A model generated the notes under the pieces. That model did no database searches, was not told the DNA's origin, and saw only the letters and a list, made by a program, of their open reading frames with translations. A program made the translations under genes and the position numbers. DNA of 64,000 bases from Aralia elata (taxonomy: Eukaryota > Streptophyta > Magnoliopsida > Apiales > Araliaceae): positions 5,933,415-5,997,414 of the forward strand of contig CM068383.1 in NCBI GenBank assembly GCA_034770075.1, written 5' to 3'. How positions within the stretch are numbered: the first letter of the stretch is position 1; each line of letters begins with the position of its first letter. This document shows, piece by piece, positions 22,023 through 34,616 of this stretch.

Positions 22023-22205
22023 GTCGATTTGGCCGGAGTAGTACCTTCCGTTCTTCTTCGTAGTGAGAGAGAGAAGGGTTAGAGAGAGAAAGAGATATGA
22101 TACAAGGATTTGGGTTAGTTTCTTTTTTGTGGCTGGCCCACCCTTCCGCGTCATTTTTTTAAGTTCGTCCTTAGTTCGCTTGATATGGTCCGTCGGAGAG
22201 CTTTG

Positions 22206-22239
<34 letters not shown>

Positions 22240-22242
<3 letters not shown>

Positions 22243-22761
22243 AAATCAATGTTTTTTTTTGTCAAATATTGGGTTATTATATTTGAAATTGATGAACTAA
22301 ATAAATAAAATTATTATATTAATAATGTTAAAAAGTCTACTTATAGTATGGTAAGACTGAATATTCATAATTACCAAGTAAAATAGTTCAAAATACTTCA
22401 ACCAGTTAAAATAGGAAATAGACTCCTTCACATGTTGCAGACAAATGAATCATCAATCATACTCGTTCATTTAGGGTTTAATTTTAAATAAAGTCTCTAT
22501 TCTATTCAGTCCTTGATCACATTTCAGACTATTTCATGCATTTAGTTTTATGAAACGCCCCTTAATCAGCATTTTGTGCATCTCCTACCAAAATACCTCA
22601 ACCACAAATGAAATCCGTATGCTTTTATTTATTTATCAAAATATAATGCGCCTTTAAATTTCTCAGATTCTTTTATTAAAAGAAAAGTTTTACAATCACT
22701 TTACTAACTTTCTTATTTTTTTTTGTTGAAACAACTATACTAACATTATTATTACAATATA
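22240..22761. other. AT-rich intergenic stretch, copy 1
   Basis: No gene or repeat recognised. Confidence 0.5.
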
Positions 22762-23011
22762 CGTCATCTGTCTCGAATTATAAGATTAATGTTGACTTTT
22801 TTTAAAGTTAATTTGAGATATTTTTAAGTTTAAAATTGACATGATTCATTTAAAATAATAACTTTTATAACTAATATATAAAATTTTGTAGGTAGTTTAT
22901 AACATTCATAATTATATTGCATAAACTACATGAATATTAATGTCAATTTTAACTTTCAAAATATCTGAAAAGACTTTTAAAAAGTCAATATTGATCTTAG
23001 AATAGAGATAG
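22762..23011. mobile_element. Degenerate Stowaway-type MITE, copy 1
   Basis: The left end CGTCATCTGTCTCGAATTAT AAGATTAATGTTGACTTTTT is matched in inverse by AAAAAGTCAATATTGATCTTAGAATAGAG at the right, between TA dinucleotides. Confidence 0.65.
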
Positions 23012-23228
23012 TATTAGTTATCAAGATTTTTTTAACATATAATATTTAAGGAGCTGTTACTAGTACTTTTAATATATCATGACATTTAAATAACAGTTAA
23101 ATATGAAAATCACTATTTTTTACATATATTATGTTAAGCACTATTCTTTATTTAAATTTTTATTTATTAATGATAGTTGCTGACTAATTTATGGTTTTAA
23201 ATTTTCAGTGGTGAAATCAAGTGAAAGA

Positions 23229-23230
<2 letters not shown>

Positions 23231-23293
<63 letters not shown>
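23231..23293. repeat. (AT)n microsatellite, copy 1
   Basis: An uninterrupted AT run of 63 bp; the copy 2 equivalent (50303-50373) is longer with one phase slip. Confidence 0.95.
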
Positions 23294-23297
<4 letters not shown>

Positions 23298-23785
23298 TTT
23301 GAAAGAAATTTGGTTGTGTTGTATATAAATGTGTAATACAAAAGAAGAGAGGGATTAGCCAATTTGTACACTTCACCTACAAATTCTAATACTTAACTTC
23401 AAAAACAAGTAAGTATAAAAGTTATCTTATTTAGGAAATCCTAATTAATATCAACAGTAGTATTAATGTTCATGCGGGCACCAGACTCTTGGCTTTGAAG
23501 ATCCAACAAATCCTAATTATATTTGCAAACTCAGTAAGTCATTCCATGGACCTAAAAAATGAAAATTTTCATTTAATCTTGTTACATAATTAATAACAGC
23601 AGTACAAATATAATTTAGTATTTATGGTTGTAATTTATCTAGAATAGCAGATGAAGTTTGAAATATTCGACATTGGTCTGAATTATTCCTTTATCCGAAT
23701 ATATCTGAATTATTCCTTTAGTATAGCTAGAGTTTTTTGCTCTTAATTGTAAATATATATATTATAACAAGTACGTAGAGAACAA
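23294..23785. other. Intergenic stretch, copy 1
   Basis: No gene recognised. Contains a direct repeat TCTGAATTATTCCTTTA at about 23677 and 23707. Confidence 0.5.
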
Positions 23786-23847
23786 AAAATACAACAATTC
23801 GATCGACATTCAATTAATTAACCTTGCCAAATTTCATTGAAACCTAC
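23786..23847 (-). pseudogene. 3' flank of a lost NPF paralogue, left of the LTR insertion
   Basis: ATACAACAATTCGATCGACATT ... AAATTTCATTGAAACCTA closely follows the sequence just downstream of the intact NPF stop codon (3387-3437: ATACAACAATTCAACATTC, AAATTTCATTGAAACCTA). The match stops exactly where the LTR begins. Confidence 0.65.
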
Positions 23848-25019
23848 TGATAAACACATAATTCATACATTTTATTATCCCTAATTTTGTCCTTTTAATT
23901 ATATTAGTTTATTTATTTAATATGTTTTATTTTATTTTGTAGGATTTAATATTTTGTTGCAATAAAGTCAAAATCTTGGTGATCAAGCAATATTTAATGC
24001 TCTTATTCATGTAAGGAAATATCCAAGAAGAATTCTACAAGGAAAAGGAAGGATGTGGGACAATCTTAGTGTGCAAGTCAAATCCAATGAAGGAAAAGAA
24101 AGTCAATCTAGAAGATATCTTTGAAAAGTTGATTGCCACTAGGAAGTTGAAACTTACATGGAAAGGGACTCTTGAGAGATTACCATATAGAGGTTGAAAT
24201 CAAAAAGGGAATAAAAGAGGCCAAATTCAATGAATATAAATTAGGGCACACATTTATTTTTCCTATAAATAGGTCTCTTGTTTTAGAGAGAAGTACGTAT
24301 CAGTTTAGGTTAGGAGTAGGAGTAAATTAAATTATTGTACGCTTGTTGGAGGATCGTTAATTAAAGGGGGTTTTTTTTATTTTATTTTTAATTTTCTACT
24401 TCTTCTTTATTTTAGTTAGTTTATTTATTTTCATGTCTAGTTAATTTCTTTAATCTAGGATGAAGATGAAATTAAATAATTATTCATGATAATATTTTAT
24501 TTCTTCTATTATATATGCTTTTATGTTTAATTGATTTCGCCTTCTTGTTTCGTTATTGAAATACCTTCGTTTTATAGTTCTTATGTGATTTTAAATTAAT
24601 TAAGAGGTTTTGATAGATTATTGTTAAGATATGAGTTTTTCATAATCCATGCTTGCTCAAAGAAATTTTGATGGGTTATAGTTAATCCTTAAATTTTCAT
24701 AGTCTATGCTTGCCCACGTTAATTATAAAATTACTTTATTAAAGGGAAGGGAGATCAAAATCATAATTAAGTTATAAAAATAGAAGAGATTAAATTACTT
24801 GTTATGTTTATTATTTAATGGATTCGAATTCCTAGATTGCTTCCTTATTATTAGTTAGTTTAATTATAGTTAATTGATTCTCAATCTTTATTTCTAATTC
24901 GCCTAAAATAGATATTAAGGATACATTAAAATTAATCTAGTCTCTGTGGGTTTGACCTGTACTTGCCAGTTCTTCAATTTGACACTGTGCACTTGCAGTT
25001 ACATATTTTTATCACATCA
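23848..25019 (+). repeat. 5' LTR, copy 2
   Basis: About 1172 bp, TGATAAACAC to TCACATCA, with a TATAAATAG core promoter motif at 24264-24272, followed by CTCTTGTTTTAGAGAGAAG, a plausible start of R. Confidence 0.92.
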
Positions 25020-25025
25020 AGTTTT

Positions 25026-25042
25026 TGGCGCCGTTGCCGGGG
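25026..25042 (+). promoter_or_regulatory. Primer binding site, tRNA-Asp
   Basis: TGGCGCCGTTGCCGGGG is the exact complement of the 3' end of plant tRNA-Asp(GUC) plus CCA. It starts 6 bases after the LTR end. tRNA-Asp priming is usual in Athila/Tat-like Ty3 elements. Confidence 0.92.
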
Positions 25043-25959
25043 ACTAGAATTAATTTTTTTTATCCCTTAATATTTATTTATTCGAATTAGTTTTTCAACT
25101 CTAATTTTTTATTTTATTTTTTTTTCTTTCCAGGATTATCGCAGTGGATCGAAGGAGCGAAAAAATAAAGATTTTATTGTTGCGCTATTCCTGGTATTTT
25201 GTATCTTAACTCAAAAAAAAATAGTAGCTTAGTTTTATTTTTTATTTTTTTAGTTTTTATTGTTAGTTAGAAAACTAATTGCCGCATACATGCATTCACT
25301 CACGTAGAGCACATCCTGTTTAGGTTTTTACTTTTATTTTTATTTTTGTCAATTATAAACTGTGGTGATTGCTAGAGGATCGAGGTACGTCAAATTTCTC
25401 CTTCTTTCGTAATTCACATAGTTTTAGGACACTTTATTTGTTTACAGTTTTTTTTATTTGTGCATTCTCATTTGTAATTTAATTTAAGGGCAAATCCTGT
25501 AACAAGATAAGGTGGGAATTTCATCACCCTTCCTTGGCCCACAAATAACCCAACTTGCATTTTGCATAATCTTGACCTAATAAAATCAAGTAGACGTTGG
25601 CCCTAGGACTCTCGAGCTCAATTAGGACAAGAAACTCCAAGAGGAGGCTGAATTTTTAATTAATCAAACTACCGGTGTCTAGGCAAGTGGTTCAAAAGGC
25701 AAACGCCTAAAGAACGTGTGGTTATTTAATTAGTCACTGTACCCACGGAGAGACTCCCACCGTTCTTACACTTATCTGGCTAGTGGCTTGATTAATTTTG
25801 AATTTTGTGGACCTTAAGGTGTAACTTGGAACAGTTAGGAGCTGTCTAGATTTTATTTAGGTTAACCGTAGAATTAGGATATTTATTTATTTATAATTTT
25901 TTTTCCTTTTGTGTGACTTTTGTGGCTAGTTGTTTATTTGTCTTGTGATTTGTGGAAAG

Positions 25960-26943
25960 ATGGACTCCTATTATAGTTGGAATAATAATTTTACTTGAAA
26001 TCAAGAACCCTATGAAAATTTTAATGCACACCAAGTAAATCAATTTTTTCCAACTTATGAAGATCCTTATCTAAGTTCATATTCATATCCATATCCATAT
26101 TCGGATCCAGAACCTCAATATCCACAAGAATTTTCAAATGAAGAAGAGGAAAGATTCAATACCTTAGAGAAAACTATAGAAGCTTTAATGGAAACTCATT
26201 CTCGTCTAGAAATTCAAATGAGTCGGTTAGCCACCATAATAAATGAACAAGAGGTGGATGAATTTTCTAGTGACTCTGAGGTTAATTTTGAAAATCATGA
26301 TGACTGTGGAAATGATGAGAAAAATAAAAATTTTGGATTTAATTTTACACACTTTGAGTCAAGCTAATTTGAGGAGTTTGAAAATTATGAGTCTATACCT
26401 AAAGTTGATCATGTCGCATTTAATGAATCGGTTGAAAAAGTTTATAAACCTAAAGTTCTATATCCTGAAAGACTTATTCCTAGAAAACAACCGAGTGATT
26501 TTGTAGACCAACCCATAAAAGTAAACATGATCCAAGAGTTGTCCATGACCCAAAAGGTAATTGAAAATAGACTCATGATTGAAGATGATCCAATTGATTT
26601 TTTCTTAAAACATCTTGACCAAAATTGGAATGAATCTGAATATTTAGATAAGGTTAATAAGATGTTGCGATCCACTTCACATAAGTCAACAAAATGGAAA
26701 CATGCATGCGAGCCAATTCGTCCACATTTTGAGCGTATTCGTAAATATTTTCCCGAGGTAAACTTTAAGCATAACTGTGATGAAAATTTTGACTATTTTC
26801 AATTTCTTAGACCTCCGAAAAATCATGAAAAGTTCACACTCACTTATCCATTTGTATCATTCATTTGTAGTCATATACTTTTTAGGATATATGAAATTCG
26901 TAGGTATGTACATTTGTTTTCTTTTTCACCACATTTATTGTAG
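25960..26943 (+). pseudogene. Broken gag-like frame of LTR element, copy 2
   Basis: One frame runs from the ATG at 25960 (MDSYYSWNNNFT) to a stop at 26941-26943, interrupted by an in-frame TGA at codon 13 (25996-25998) and a TAA at about 26365. A Tyr/Pro/Ser-rich stretch (SSYSYPYPYSDPEPQYPQE) is followed by a coiled-coil-like segment (EKTIEALMETHSRLEIQMS RLATII) resembling a gag C-terminus. The later part (from about 26527) matches nothing I can name. Both stops are also in copy 3, so they predate the triplication. Confidence 0.7.
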
Positions 26944-28201
26944 CACTACGGCCCCACATACAAGGTAAAATTCTTTCATTTCTTTGTTCTCTATTTTTCA
27001 TTTGCATACATTGAGGACAATGCATGATTTAGGTATGGGGGGAGTTTTTATTATAGTATTAGATTAGATATTTTTTATTTTTTTTCTTTTTATGAACAAA
27101 TTTTAAGATTTTTTTTTATTAAAAAAAAGTAAAAATTTTGTTTGACTTTTTATGGATTGAATTAATTCTATTAAGTTTCTGTGGAGCAAAACTTTAAGTA
27201 AGATTGAAAGATTTAGAACTCTTGAACCTTTGATAAGATATAAAATCTTAGTTCGAAACACCATCTTGAGTAAAATAAAATTCCTATGCATTTTTGGCAC
27301 TTCACGTTCGCACTAACTCTTAGTTGTGGGGTATAAACTATGATTTGAGCAATTTCAAGAAAAAAAAAGAAAAAATTTGAAGAAAAAAAAGAAGAAACAG
27401 AAAAGTTGAAAAAAAGTTGGAAAAAGAAAACTGCTTCAATGTCCATTGAACAAAATAACTGGGTATCTAAGCCTCAGGAAGCATCGATATTCACGCTGAA
27501 AAGTGTGATGGATATAAGCAACTTGACTAGTCAAATTTTGTGGCCTTTGTTACTCGAGTTAGTATGCTCTTAGGGGTGTCTTTACACCTAGTGCCCTAAA
27601 GCCAACTGGTTGCGAGTCATTGGTCCAACGCTCGCTACATGGGTAACTCTGAAAAGCCTAAGAAAATGAGACATTGCACAAGTCAAGGAAAAAAATTAAA
27701 AAAAAGAAAGGAAAAAAAAGAATGAAAAAAATGAAAAAAAAAGAGGAAAAGGAAAAGAAAAATGAATTTGCTTGATTTTCATGGTAAAAATTCCTACTAA
27801 GAGTTACATCACATACACAATGCATGCATCATATGGAATTAATTTTATGAAGGATGGTGTCTAGAATGAAGATTGAGTATTTTTGATAAGGTGAAAGTGT
27901 GATTTTGAATTTGATCTTGCTTGTGTATAATGCCCATGTATACTTAGAAGTTTTCTTTCGATTTCATAATTTGTTGAACCCAAAAATATTTTATTTTGAA
28001 TTTTGAAATTTGAATTTTGTGGGTATATTCACTGCAAACCCTCACGAGACACAACTCGTCCACTTGGGGTAACCTTGGGGTTTAAAGGCTTGTTGCACAT
28101 GCTAAGTGCAATCGTGTTTCCTACGAAAATGAGGTAGTATAGTTTTTATTTTTTATTTTTATTTTACTCGAGGATGTGCAAAAACTAGGTATGGGGGTAT
28201 T

Positions 28202-29376
28202 TGATAAACACATAATTCATACATTTTATTATCCCTAATTTTGTCCTTTTAATTATATTAGTTTATTTATTTAATATGTTTTATTTTATTTTGTAGGATT
28301 TAATATTTTGTTGCAATAAAGTCAAAATCTTGGTGATCAAGCAATATTTAATGCTCTTATTCATGTAAGAAAATATCCAAGAAGAATTCTACAAGGAAAA
28401 GGAAGGATGTGGGACAATCTTGGTGTGCAAGTCAAATCCAATGAAGGAAAAGAAAGTCAATCTAGAAGATATCTTTGAAAAGTTGATTGCCACTAGGAAG
28501 TTGAAACTTACATGGAAAGGGACTCTTGAGAGATTACCATATAGAGATTGAAATCAAAAAGGGAATAAAAGAGGTCAAGTTCAATGAATGTAAATTAGGG
28601 CACAAATTTATTTTTCCTATAAATAGGTCTCTTGTTTTAGAGAGAAGTACGTATCAGTTTAGGTTAGGAGTAGGAGTAAATTAAATTATTGCATGTACGC
28701 TTGTTAGAGGATCGTTAATTAAAGGGTTTTTTTTTATTTTATTTTTAATTTTCTACTTCTTCTTTATTTTAGTTAGTTTATTTATTTTCATGTCTAGTTA
28801 ATTTCTTTAATCTAGGATGAAGATGAAATTAAATAATTATTCATGATAATATTTTATTTCTTCTATTATTTATGTTTTTATGTTTAATTGATTTCGCCTT
28901 CATGTTTCGTTATTGAAATACCTTCGTTTTATAGTTCTCATGTGATTTTAAATTAATTAAGAGGTTTTGATAGATTATTGTTAAGATATGAGTTTTTCAT
29001 AATCTATGATTGCTCAAAGAAGTTTTGATGGGTTATAGTTAATCCTTAAATTTTCATAGTCTATGCTTGCCCACGTTAATTATAAAATTACTAAATTAAC
29101 GGGAAGGGAGATCAAAATCATAATTAAGTTATAAAAATAGAAGAGATTGAATTACTTGTTATGTTTATTATTTAATGGATTCGAATTCCTAGATTGCTTC
29201 CTTATTATTAGTTAGTTTAATTATAGTTAATTAATTCTCAATCTTTATTTCTAATTCGCCTAAAATAGATATTAAGGATACATTAAAATTAATCTAGTCT
29301 CTGTGGATTTGACCTGTACTTGCCAGTTTTTCAATTTGACACTGTGCACTTGCAATTACATATTTTTATCACATCA
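28202..29376 (+). repeat. 3' LTR, copy 2
   Basis: About 1175 bp; TATAAATAG at 28618-28626. It differs from the 5' LTR at scattered sites (for example CTTGGTGTG versus CTTAGTGTG, GAATGTAAAT versus GAATATAAAT). Confidence 0.92.
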
Positions 29377-29380
29377 AGTT

Positions 29381-29415
29381 TTTGAGTACCTTTTGTTTCT
29401 TCTTCTACCACTTTT
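29381..29415 (-). pseudogene. Last codons of the lost NPF paralogue, copy 2
   Basis: Same AKVVEEETK-coding tail as in copy 1, adjoining the 3' LTR. Confidence 0.55.
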
Positions 29416-29684
29416 GCGTATATATGCTCTGTAGTTGTATTAATTCAATATATAATTCAGTTCCGTATATAATGAGAATCCATACATATTATCCAACTAA
29501 AAATCAATTGGTAGTAACGGAGGAGTATTAATATAAAACGAGTTTAATTTCTAGATATAATTTAACTTATATGGGATTTTAACCCAATAATATATTATTA
29601 TCAAACGTTGATTAAACATAAACTAGAATTCTAAAAATACAACAATTCAACATTCAATATTAAGTCGACAAATTTCATTGAAAC

Positions 29685-32668
29685 CTAAACTTTTGTTTCT
29701 TCTTCTTCTTTTGCTTCTACTTTTGCTTCTGCATTTTCAGATTGTTTTCGTGTCTTGTAGGAGTACCAAGATGCCACAAAAATAAATATACAAAAGTTAA
29801 TTGCGGCCACAACTGATAGATAACCGTAAAAACGATCCAACCTGCAATTTTCAATCTTATCTGCTATCCATCCCGGATGTTTATCGTCCTTGGTCACAAC
29901 TCTAATGAGCCAGATTACGAAAACACTAAGCATAATTCCAGTACCAGTCACAAAGGCCGCTAGCGCTGCTGCATATCTCTTCACTGAAGAAGGTCCCTTG
30001 TGGCTAAAAAACCCCTCAATTCCTTCACTTGCTAATCCATCCATTGCACCAAACATGACAAACTGTGGAGTCAGCCAAAACACCGTCATTGGAATTGGAT
30101 CCGCGGATACATTCGCTCTTATTACTCTTAGCCGTCTTTTTTTTCCACCAGCATTGCTGTAACACAACATAATACAGTTAAGCACATTCCTATACCAATT
30201 TTTGCTGCATCAGTTGATCTCTTTCTTTTTTTAATCCATATGGCTAGTGTTTTGTCGTAGAGTTTTCTAGCTAAAAAGCTTGCGATAGACTGCATTAATA
30301 CGAAGACTTGAAGAGGCAAATTGTGAATGGCCCCGAGGTTAGCCTTCATTCCATTCCCTTGCTCTATAAAAAAGGTGTTGCCGATGGCTAGGACTATTCC
30401 GTACATGAAAAAGGTAAGCGACATGGGAATCATTTTTCTAAGATGCTTGACTTCGTCCACATGCTGCTTGCTGCAACTTCTTGGTCCAGATGATCTGCAG
30501 GTAATCTGTTAGTGCAGCTGTGTAACTGAACGCCCCTACCCAGAAAGCATATGAAAGAGAACAAAATATAGATAGAAAAAAAAGGGCGCAAGTATATATT
30601 GGATAAAGTGTATTTGATGTTATTAATACTGGATTAGGATCCCCTCCGTTACACATGTTTTCTGATTTCTTCCAATATACGCTCAACGACACAAATATTA
30701 CATCTAGAGACGCAATAAAATTTGTTGCAAATTATTGTATTGATACTGTCGTTACAAGCAACATTTGTGTCGCTAGTATCGGGAGAAATTAGAAGATAAG
30801 CGTAACGGAGAAAATTCTAATCCATTAATACTACTATTAACCCAAACAAAAAAGAACTGGTAACAAATTTATATTCATCGGTCCACATTTTCAGTCTGTC
30901 GCTATATTATTTAATACTTGTACAAAATAAGTATCCTTTCATTATAATTTTTTCAAATCCCCATTAGCAATAAAAATATTTCTTTAGCGACAACACCATC
31001 TACACAATTATTAGCAACGAATAATGCATCTAATTTACAATATTAACACATGTTCATCATGCCATTCACAATAGCGACACAATATTCTTACAATGTCACA
31101 TTAGATTATTCTCCTTGATATCTTTTGACTAATCAAATGAAAATATTCTTATTGTCTTCCACAGCAAATTAGAGGGGAGAGAATGGATAGAGGATTCAGT
31201 CCATTACAATTCCCATACAATTTTACCCAGTCCACATTTAACGACAAACTTATTACTATACTAGCAGTACAATAGCGACGGCTAATGTATTGTCACTAAT
31301 TCTAATGGGAGAGATTATATGAAAAGCATAATGCAGGGGATCCAGGTCTGGAAAGTGTACCTTGGATCACTTTTGAAGCCAATTGGGGCTTGGACTCGGG
31401 TACTGGGACTTGAATCATTGTTGTTATCATGACCGGGACAATCAATCTTGAACATGAGATGAAAAACATGGGTAAGTGGGCTCCCAACTGGCTTTCTGGG
31501 GATGTAGAACAAAGTTGCAAGTAGTAGAGGTAGTATGCTGAGCCCCATTGTGATTGCAGACAATGCAAAAGTTTGCGACCATGTAGTTATATATGGAACT
31601 CCAAATGATGCCAAAAGAGTTGTTACAATCGTGATCACATACCATACTATCTTATCGCGCTTTCTTGGTTTCATTTCTTGTGTTATAACTTGTGCTTCCT
31701 GGCTGGATTTGGTTGATTTTTCTTCTTCATCTTGAGCCTCAAGAATTTCTCTAGTCGGTGAAAATCCTTCCAACGACAACTCATGACCAGATTTTCCGGC
31801 AGTTTACAAGTAGCAAGGCCACATAGAATGCGAATGTTAGTGTCTTTGGAGGACATATACCGTTTGTTTTAAAGCAGGGCATTTACCTCTTCACTAGAGA
31901 ACTGGGGATATGAATACTTTAAAATTCCAAGCCCCTAATTAATCACGATAACAATTGCGCTGTCAATTTATTGTTTAGAAGACCCTAACATTATCATTTG
32001 ATCTATGTAAGCCAAAACCAGAAATTGACTTGGCATGTAAAATCATCATAATTAGAAGCATGTAAAAATCTTAATTATTTGATGGGTATTTTCAGAGGAT
32101 AGTTAGTTTTGGGAGACATGAAGGTTGAATTCTAAGTTTAGGATGAATAAAGTTATCTTAGAAGCATGTAATAGTGTTAATTATTTAAAGGCTATATTTG
32201 ATCAATTAAGACTATTGAGTAATTATAAAAGTGTCGTTAAAAATGTGTATTCGTTTTGATTATATTATTTTAGCTAAATATCGGTAAATGTGTATTTATT
32301 ATAATTTTATTTTTATTCTGACAATATCAACATTTATATATCAAGATGCATGTTTATAATGGATATGATCTAGGATGAAAATACTTACCAAGGAGTAAAT
32401 GGCGGTGGAATAAACCAATATCCAGAAGTTCCCAGTCTTCGCGTCAATAAGAAATGACACAAAGATCTTAAGAAATTCAGCGGCTCCATCTTGTATATTT
32501 GTAACTAGAATTGCAGTAAATAGCTTTAACTTCCAAATATCAGTTAAAAATGTGATCAAGATTGAGAGAGCATAAGTTGCCATGATCTTGCTCACAAGCA
32601 AACCTGAAAAGAAAGAGAGAGAAAATAAAAAACACTTGGAATTAAATATTATGAGAAAACAAACCTGA
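29685..32668 (-). CDS. NPF: NPF transporter, copy 2, frameshifted in exons 3 and 4
   Basis: Exons: 4 at 29685-30494, 3 at 31361-31934, 2 at 32389-32603; the tentative exon 1 (MLHIS) lies at about 32653-32668. The same junctions as in copy 1 are kept. Exon 4 has eight T (30137-30144) where copies 1 and 3 have six, adding 2 bases and splitting the frame between LVEK and RRLRVIR. Exon 3 is 5 bases longer than in copy 1 owing to five +1 homopolymer changes packed into 31800-31880 (GTTTAC, CGTTT, GTTTT, AAAG, CAGGG). Exon 2 is intact. The pattern suggests residual sequencing error rather than decay. Confidence 0.82.
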
Positions 32669-32720
32669 AATATGAAGCATGGAATATTGAGGGGCCCCCC
32701 ACACATACACGTATATATAC

Positions 32721-33904
32721 GGGTCTCCATCCGTAACAACCGGTTGCAACAGATACTATTTCAATAACCAATTTTTTAACCGTTAATCATGATATCCAAG
32801 GGCTTAGATTAGACTCAATTGTTCCCCTGTCACTAGAAGGATTAGTGACAAGGAAACTCTTTCTGGCAGCAGAAAAAAGACCAAAATGTCCTCACTCTCA
32901 ACCCTGCCGCTAGAAGGAGTAGCGGTAGGTTGGCCAATATTTCTTGCCAATCAAACAAATCGATGGTCTTACTCCATGTTGTATTAATTAATTAATTTCT
33001 CCTTCCTCAATCCTATAATCTTCAATTACAGTAAAATTAAAAACCCTTTTCTCCTCCAATGGCGATTCAGATCCATAAAAAAGTCTACCAAAAAAGGGAA
33101 GAAAAGAAAATAATTATATATACATGTTTGGTGTGTAGATCTGTGATTCTCTTCCTCCTCGGATGCTGGAAAGGCTTAGAGCTGGGTTTATGGAGGAAAC
33201 CCATGTACAATCTCATATAAAGGAAGAGAAATTCAAAACCCTTCATTTAATTTCTATGATTTTTCTTCAAGAATCAGAGTAATCACGCCAGCAGATGAGC
33301 ATGGTGACACAGCGCTTCATGATGTAAAATCTAGCTCTCTGTTCCATCACGAGACTAGCACACTTTCTTGTAAATGAACATCGTCTACTTTGACGGGATG
33401 ATTTTGTTGTCGATGATGATGAATTTCTCCTCATTAGAGATGATGAAGTTGAAAAACTTCTAGATGGGCCTTCTTTTTTGGACAACTTCCATTTCTCATC
33501 TGAATAGATCTGTGATGGTTGTGATGTAGTAGTAGCAGCAGTAGAAGTAGTAGTTGTAGCCATTAGAAAGTACTTGAAGAAAACATCTAAGTAAATTTCT
33601 TTGGGGCTTTAATTTCTTTTTGGGAGAAAAGAGAGAGAAAACAATGGAGTAAGACCAATGATTTGTTTGATTCGCAAGAAATATTGGCCAACCTGCTGCT
33701 ACTCCTTTTGGCGGCAGGGTTGAGAGAAAGTGAAGGCATTTTGGTCATTTCTCCTACCACCAGAAAAAATATCCCCGCCACTACTCCTTCTAGCGGTAGA
33801 GGAGAAATTGAGTCTAATCTAAGTACTTGAATATCATGATAAACGGTTAAAAAGTTAGTTGTTAGAATAGTATCTGTGACAACCGGTTGTCACGGATAGA
33901 AATC

Positions 33905-33905
<1 letters not shown>
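32721..33905. mobile_element. Long-TIR element carrying DVL/RTFL, copy 2
   Basis: Same arms as copy 1: GGGTCTCCATCCGTAACAAC at 32721 and its inverse ending at 33905. The outermost right bases read AATCC instead of AACCC. Confidence 0.8.
33267..33563 (-). CDS. RTFL: DVL/ROTUNDIFOLIA-like small polypeptide, copy 2
   Basis: 98 aa, open throughout. It differs from copies 1 and 3 at two residues: Ile for Phe in SQ(F/I)YSDEK and Lys for Arg in YIM(R/K)RCVTML. The second lies in the conserved DVL domain but is a conservative change. Confidence 0.92.
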   Translation of the reverse strand: MATTTTSTAATTTSQPSQIYSDEKWKLSKKEGPSRSFSTSSSLMRRNSSSSTTKSSRQSRRCSFTRKCASLVMEQRARFYIMKRCVTMLICWRDYSDS

Positions 33906-33944
<39 letters not shown>

Positions 33945-34190
33945 ATTTTTAAAAACGGATCAAAAACGAACCGGTCTATAGCGACGGATAGAACCGTCGT
34001 TATAGCATTCACCGTCGCTATACATGGATATAGCGACGGTTCTGTCGCCATAGTGAACCGTAGTCATAGACCTATGACGATAGTTCATGCTATAGCGACG
34101 GTTCTGTCCGTCGCTATAGCCCGGTCCGTTTTTGGTCCGTCTCTGCTAGTTCGTTGGAGAGACAGGCTATATATATATATATATATATAT
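33906..34190. mobile_element. Palindromic CTATAGCGACGG MITE in TA repeats, copy 2
   Basis: Core about 33953-34141 with the same arms as copy 1. The flanking TA runs are longer (33910-33940 and 34168-34190). Confidence 0.75.
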
Positions 34191-34616
34191 AAACACTGAA
34201 TATTGCTAAAAAGGTAAAAGAAAAAGGAAGAAAAAGATATGAAGATTGAGGCAAGAAATATAGCATATGTATAAACAAGGAAGATCACGTGCAAACCTAC
34301 AAAAACACTATGAGATGTTAGTAGCTGCAAATGAGAAGAGGAAAATTACATAGTACAAAGTATATTTGTCTTTGTGGAACTGTAAAAACGTCTCGTATCT
34401 TTTCGGGTATTGACATGTAGAGTCTGCCCATCCTTGTGTTCCCATCTTCCTTTCTTACATCCATAGTGAAATAATTCAAAGAAAACTCAACTTTAAGCTC
34501 TCTGTTTACCTCCATACTGAACTACGTACTCTTTAAAACCCCATCGAGAAATTAGTCTGGATGCCGAAGTGGATGACGTGCAGCTAGTTTTCTATGATTG
34601 ATCAATATTAAGTTAC

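Larger units (their letters stand above)
1..26253 (+). repeat. Tandem unit, copy 1 (left end cut by window)
   Basis: Everything from position 1 recurs in the same order and orientation from 26254 and again from 53327. Matching landmarks give offsets to copy 2 of 26253 at the retroelement, 26249 at the NPF stop codon, 26260 at the DVL gene and 26280 at the Mutator-like element. By eye the copies differ by sparse SNPs and small indels in well-resolved parts. The unit start chosen here is arbitrary (window start), because the true duplication breakpoint cannot be placed. Confidence 0.95.
23848..29376 (+). mobile_element. Complete non-autonomous Ty3-type LTR retrotransposon, copy 2
   Basis: 5529 bp: 5' LTR 23848-25019, primer site 25026-25042, internal region with one broken frame, purine-rich GGTATGGGGGT before the 3' LTR 28202-29376. 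The two LTRs differ at a modest number of SNPs by eye, so the insertion is fairly recent but older than the triplication (the same structure is in copy 3). No pol domains. The flanking bases CCTAC (left) and AGTAC (right) are not a clean target duplication. Confidence 0.9.

Noticed and set aside
25026..25042. tRNA-Asp-like sequence as a tRNA gene
   Set aside because: Only the 17-base complement of the tRNA 3' end is present, just after an LTR; it is a primer binding site.
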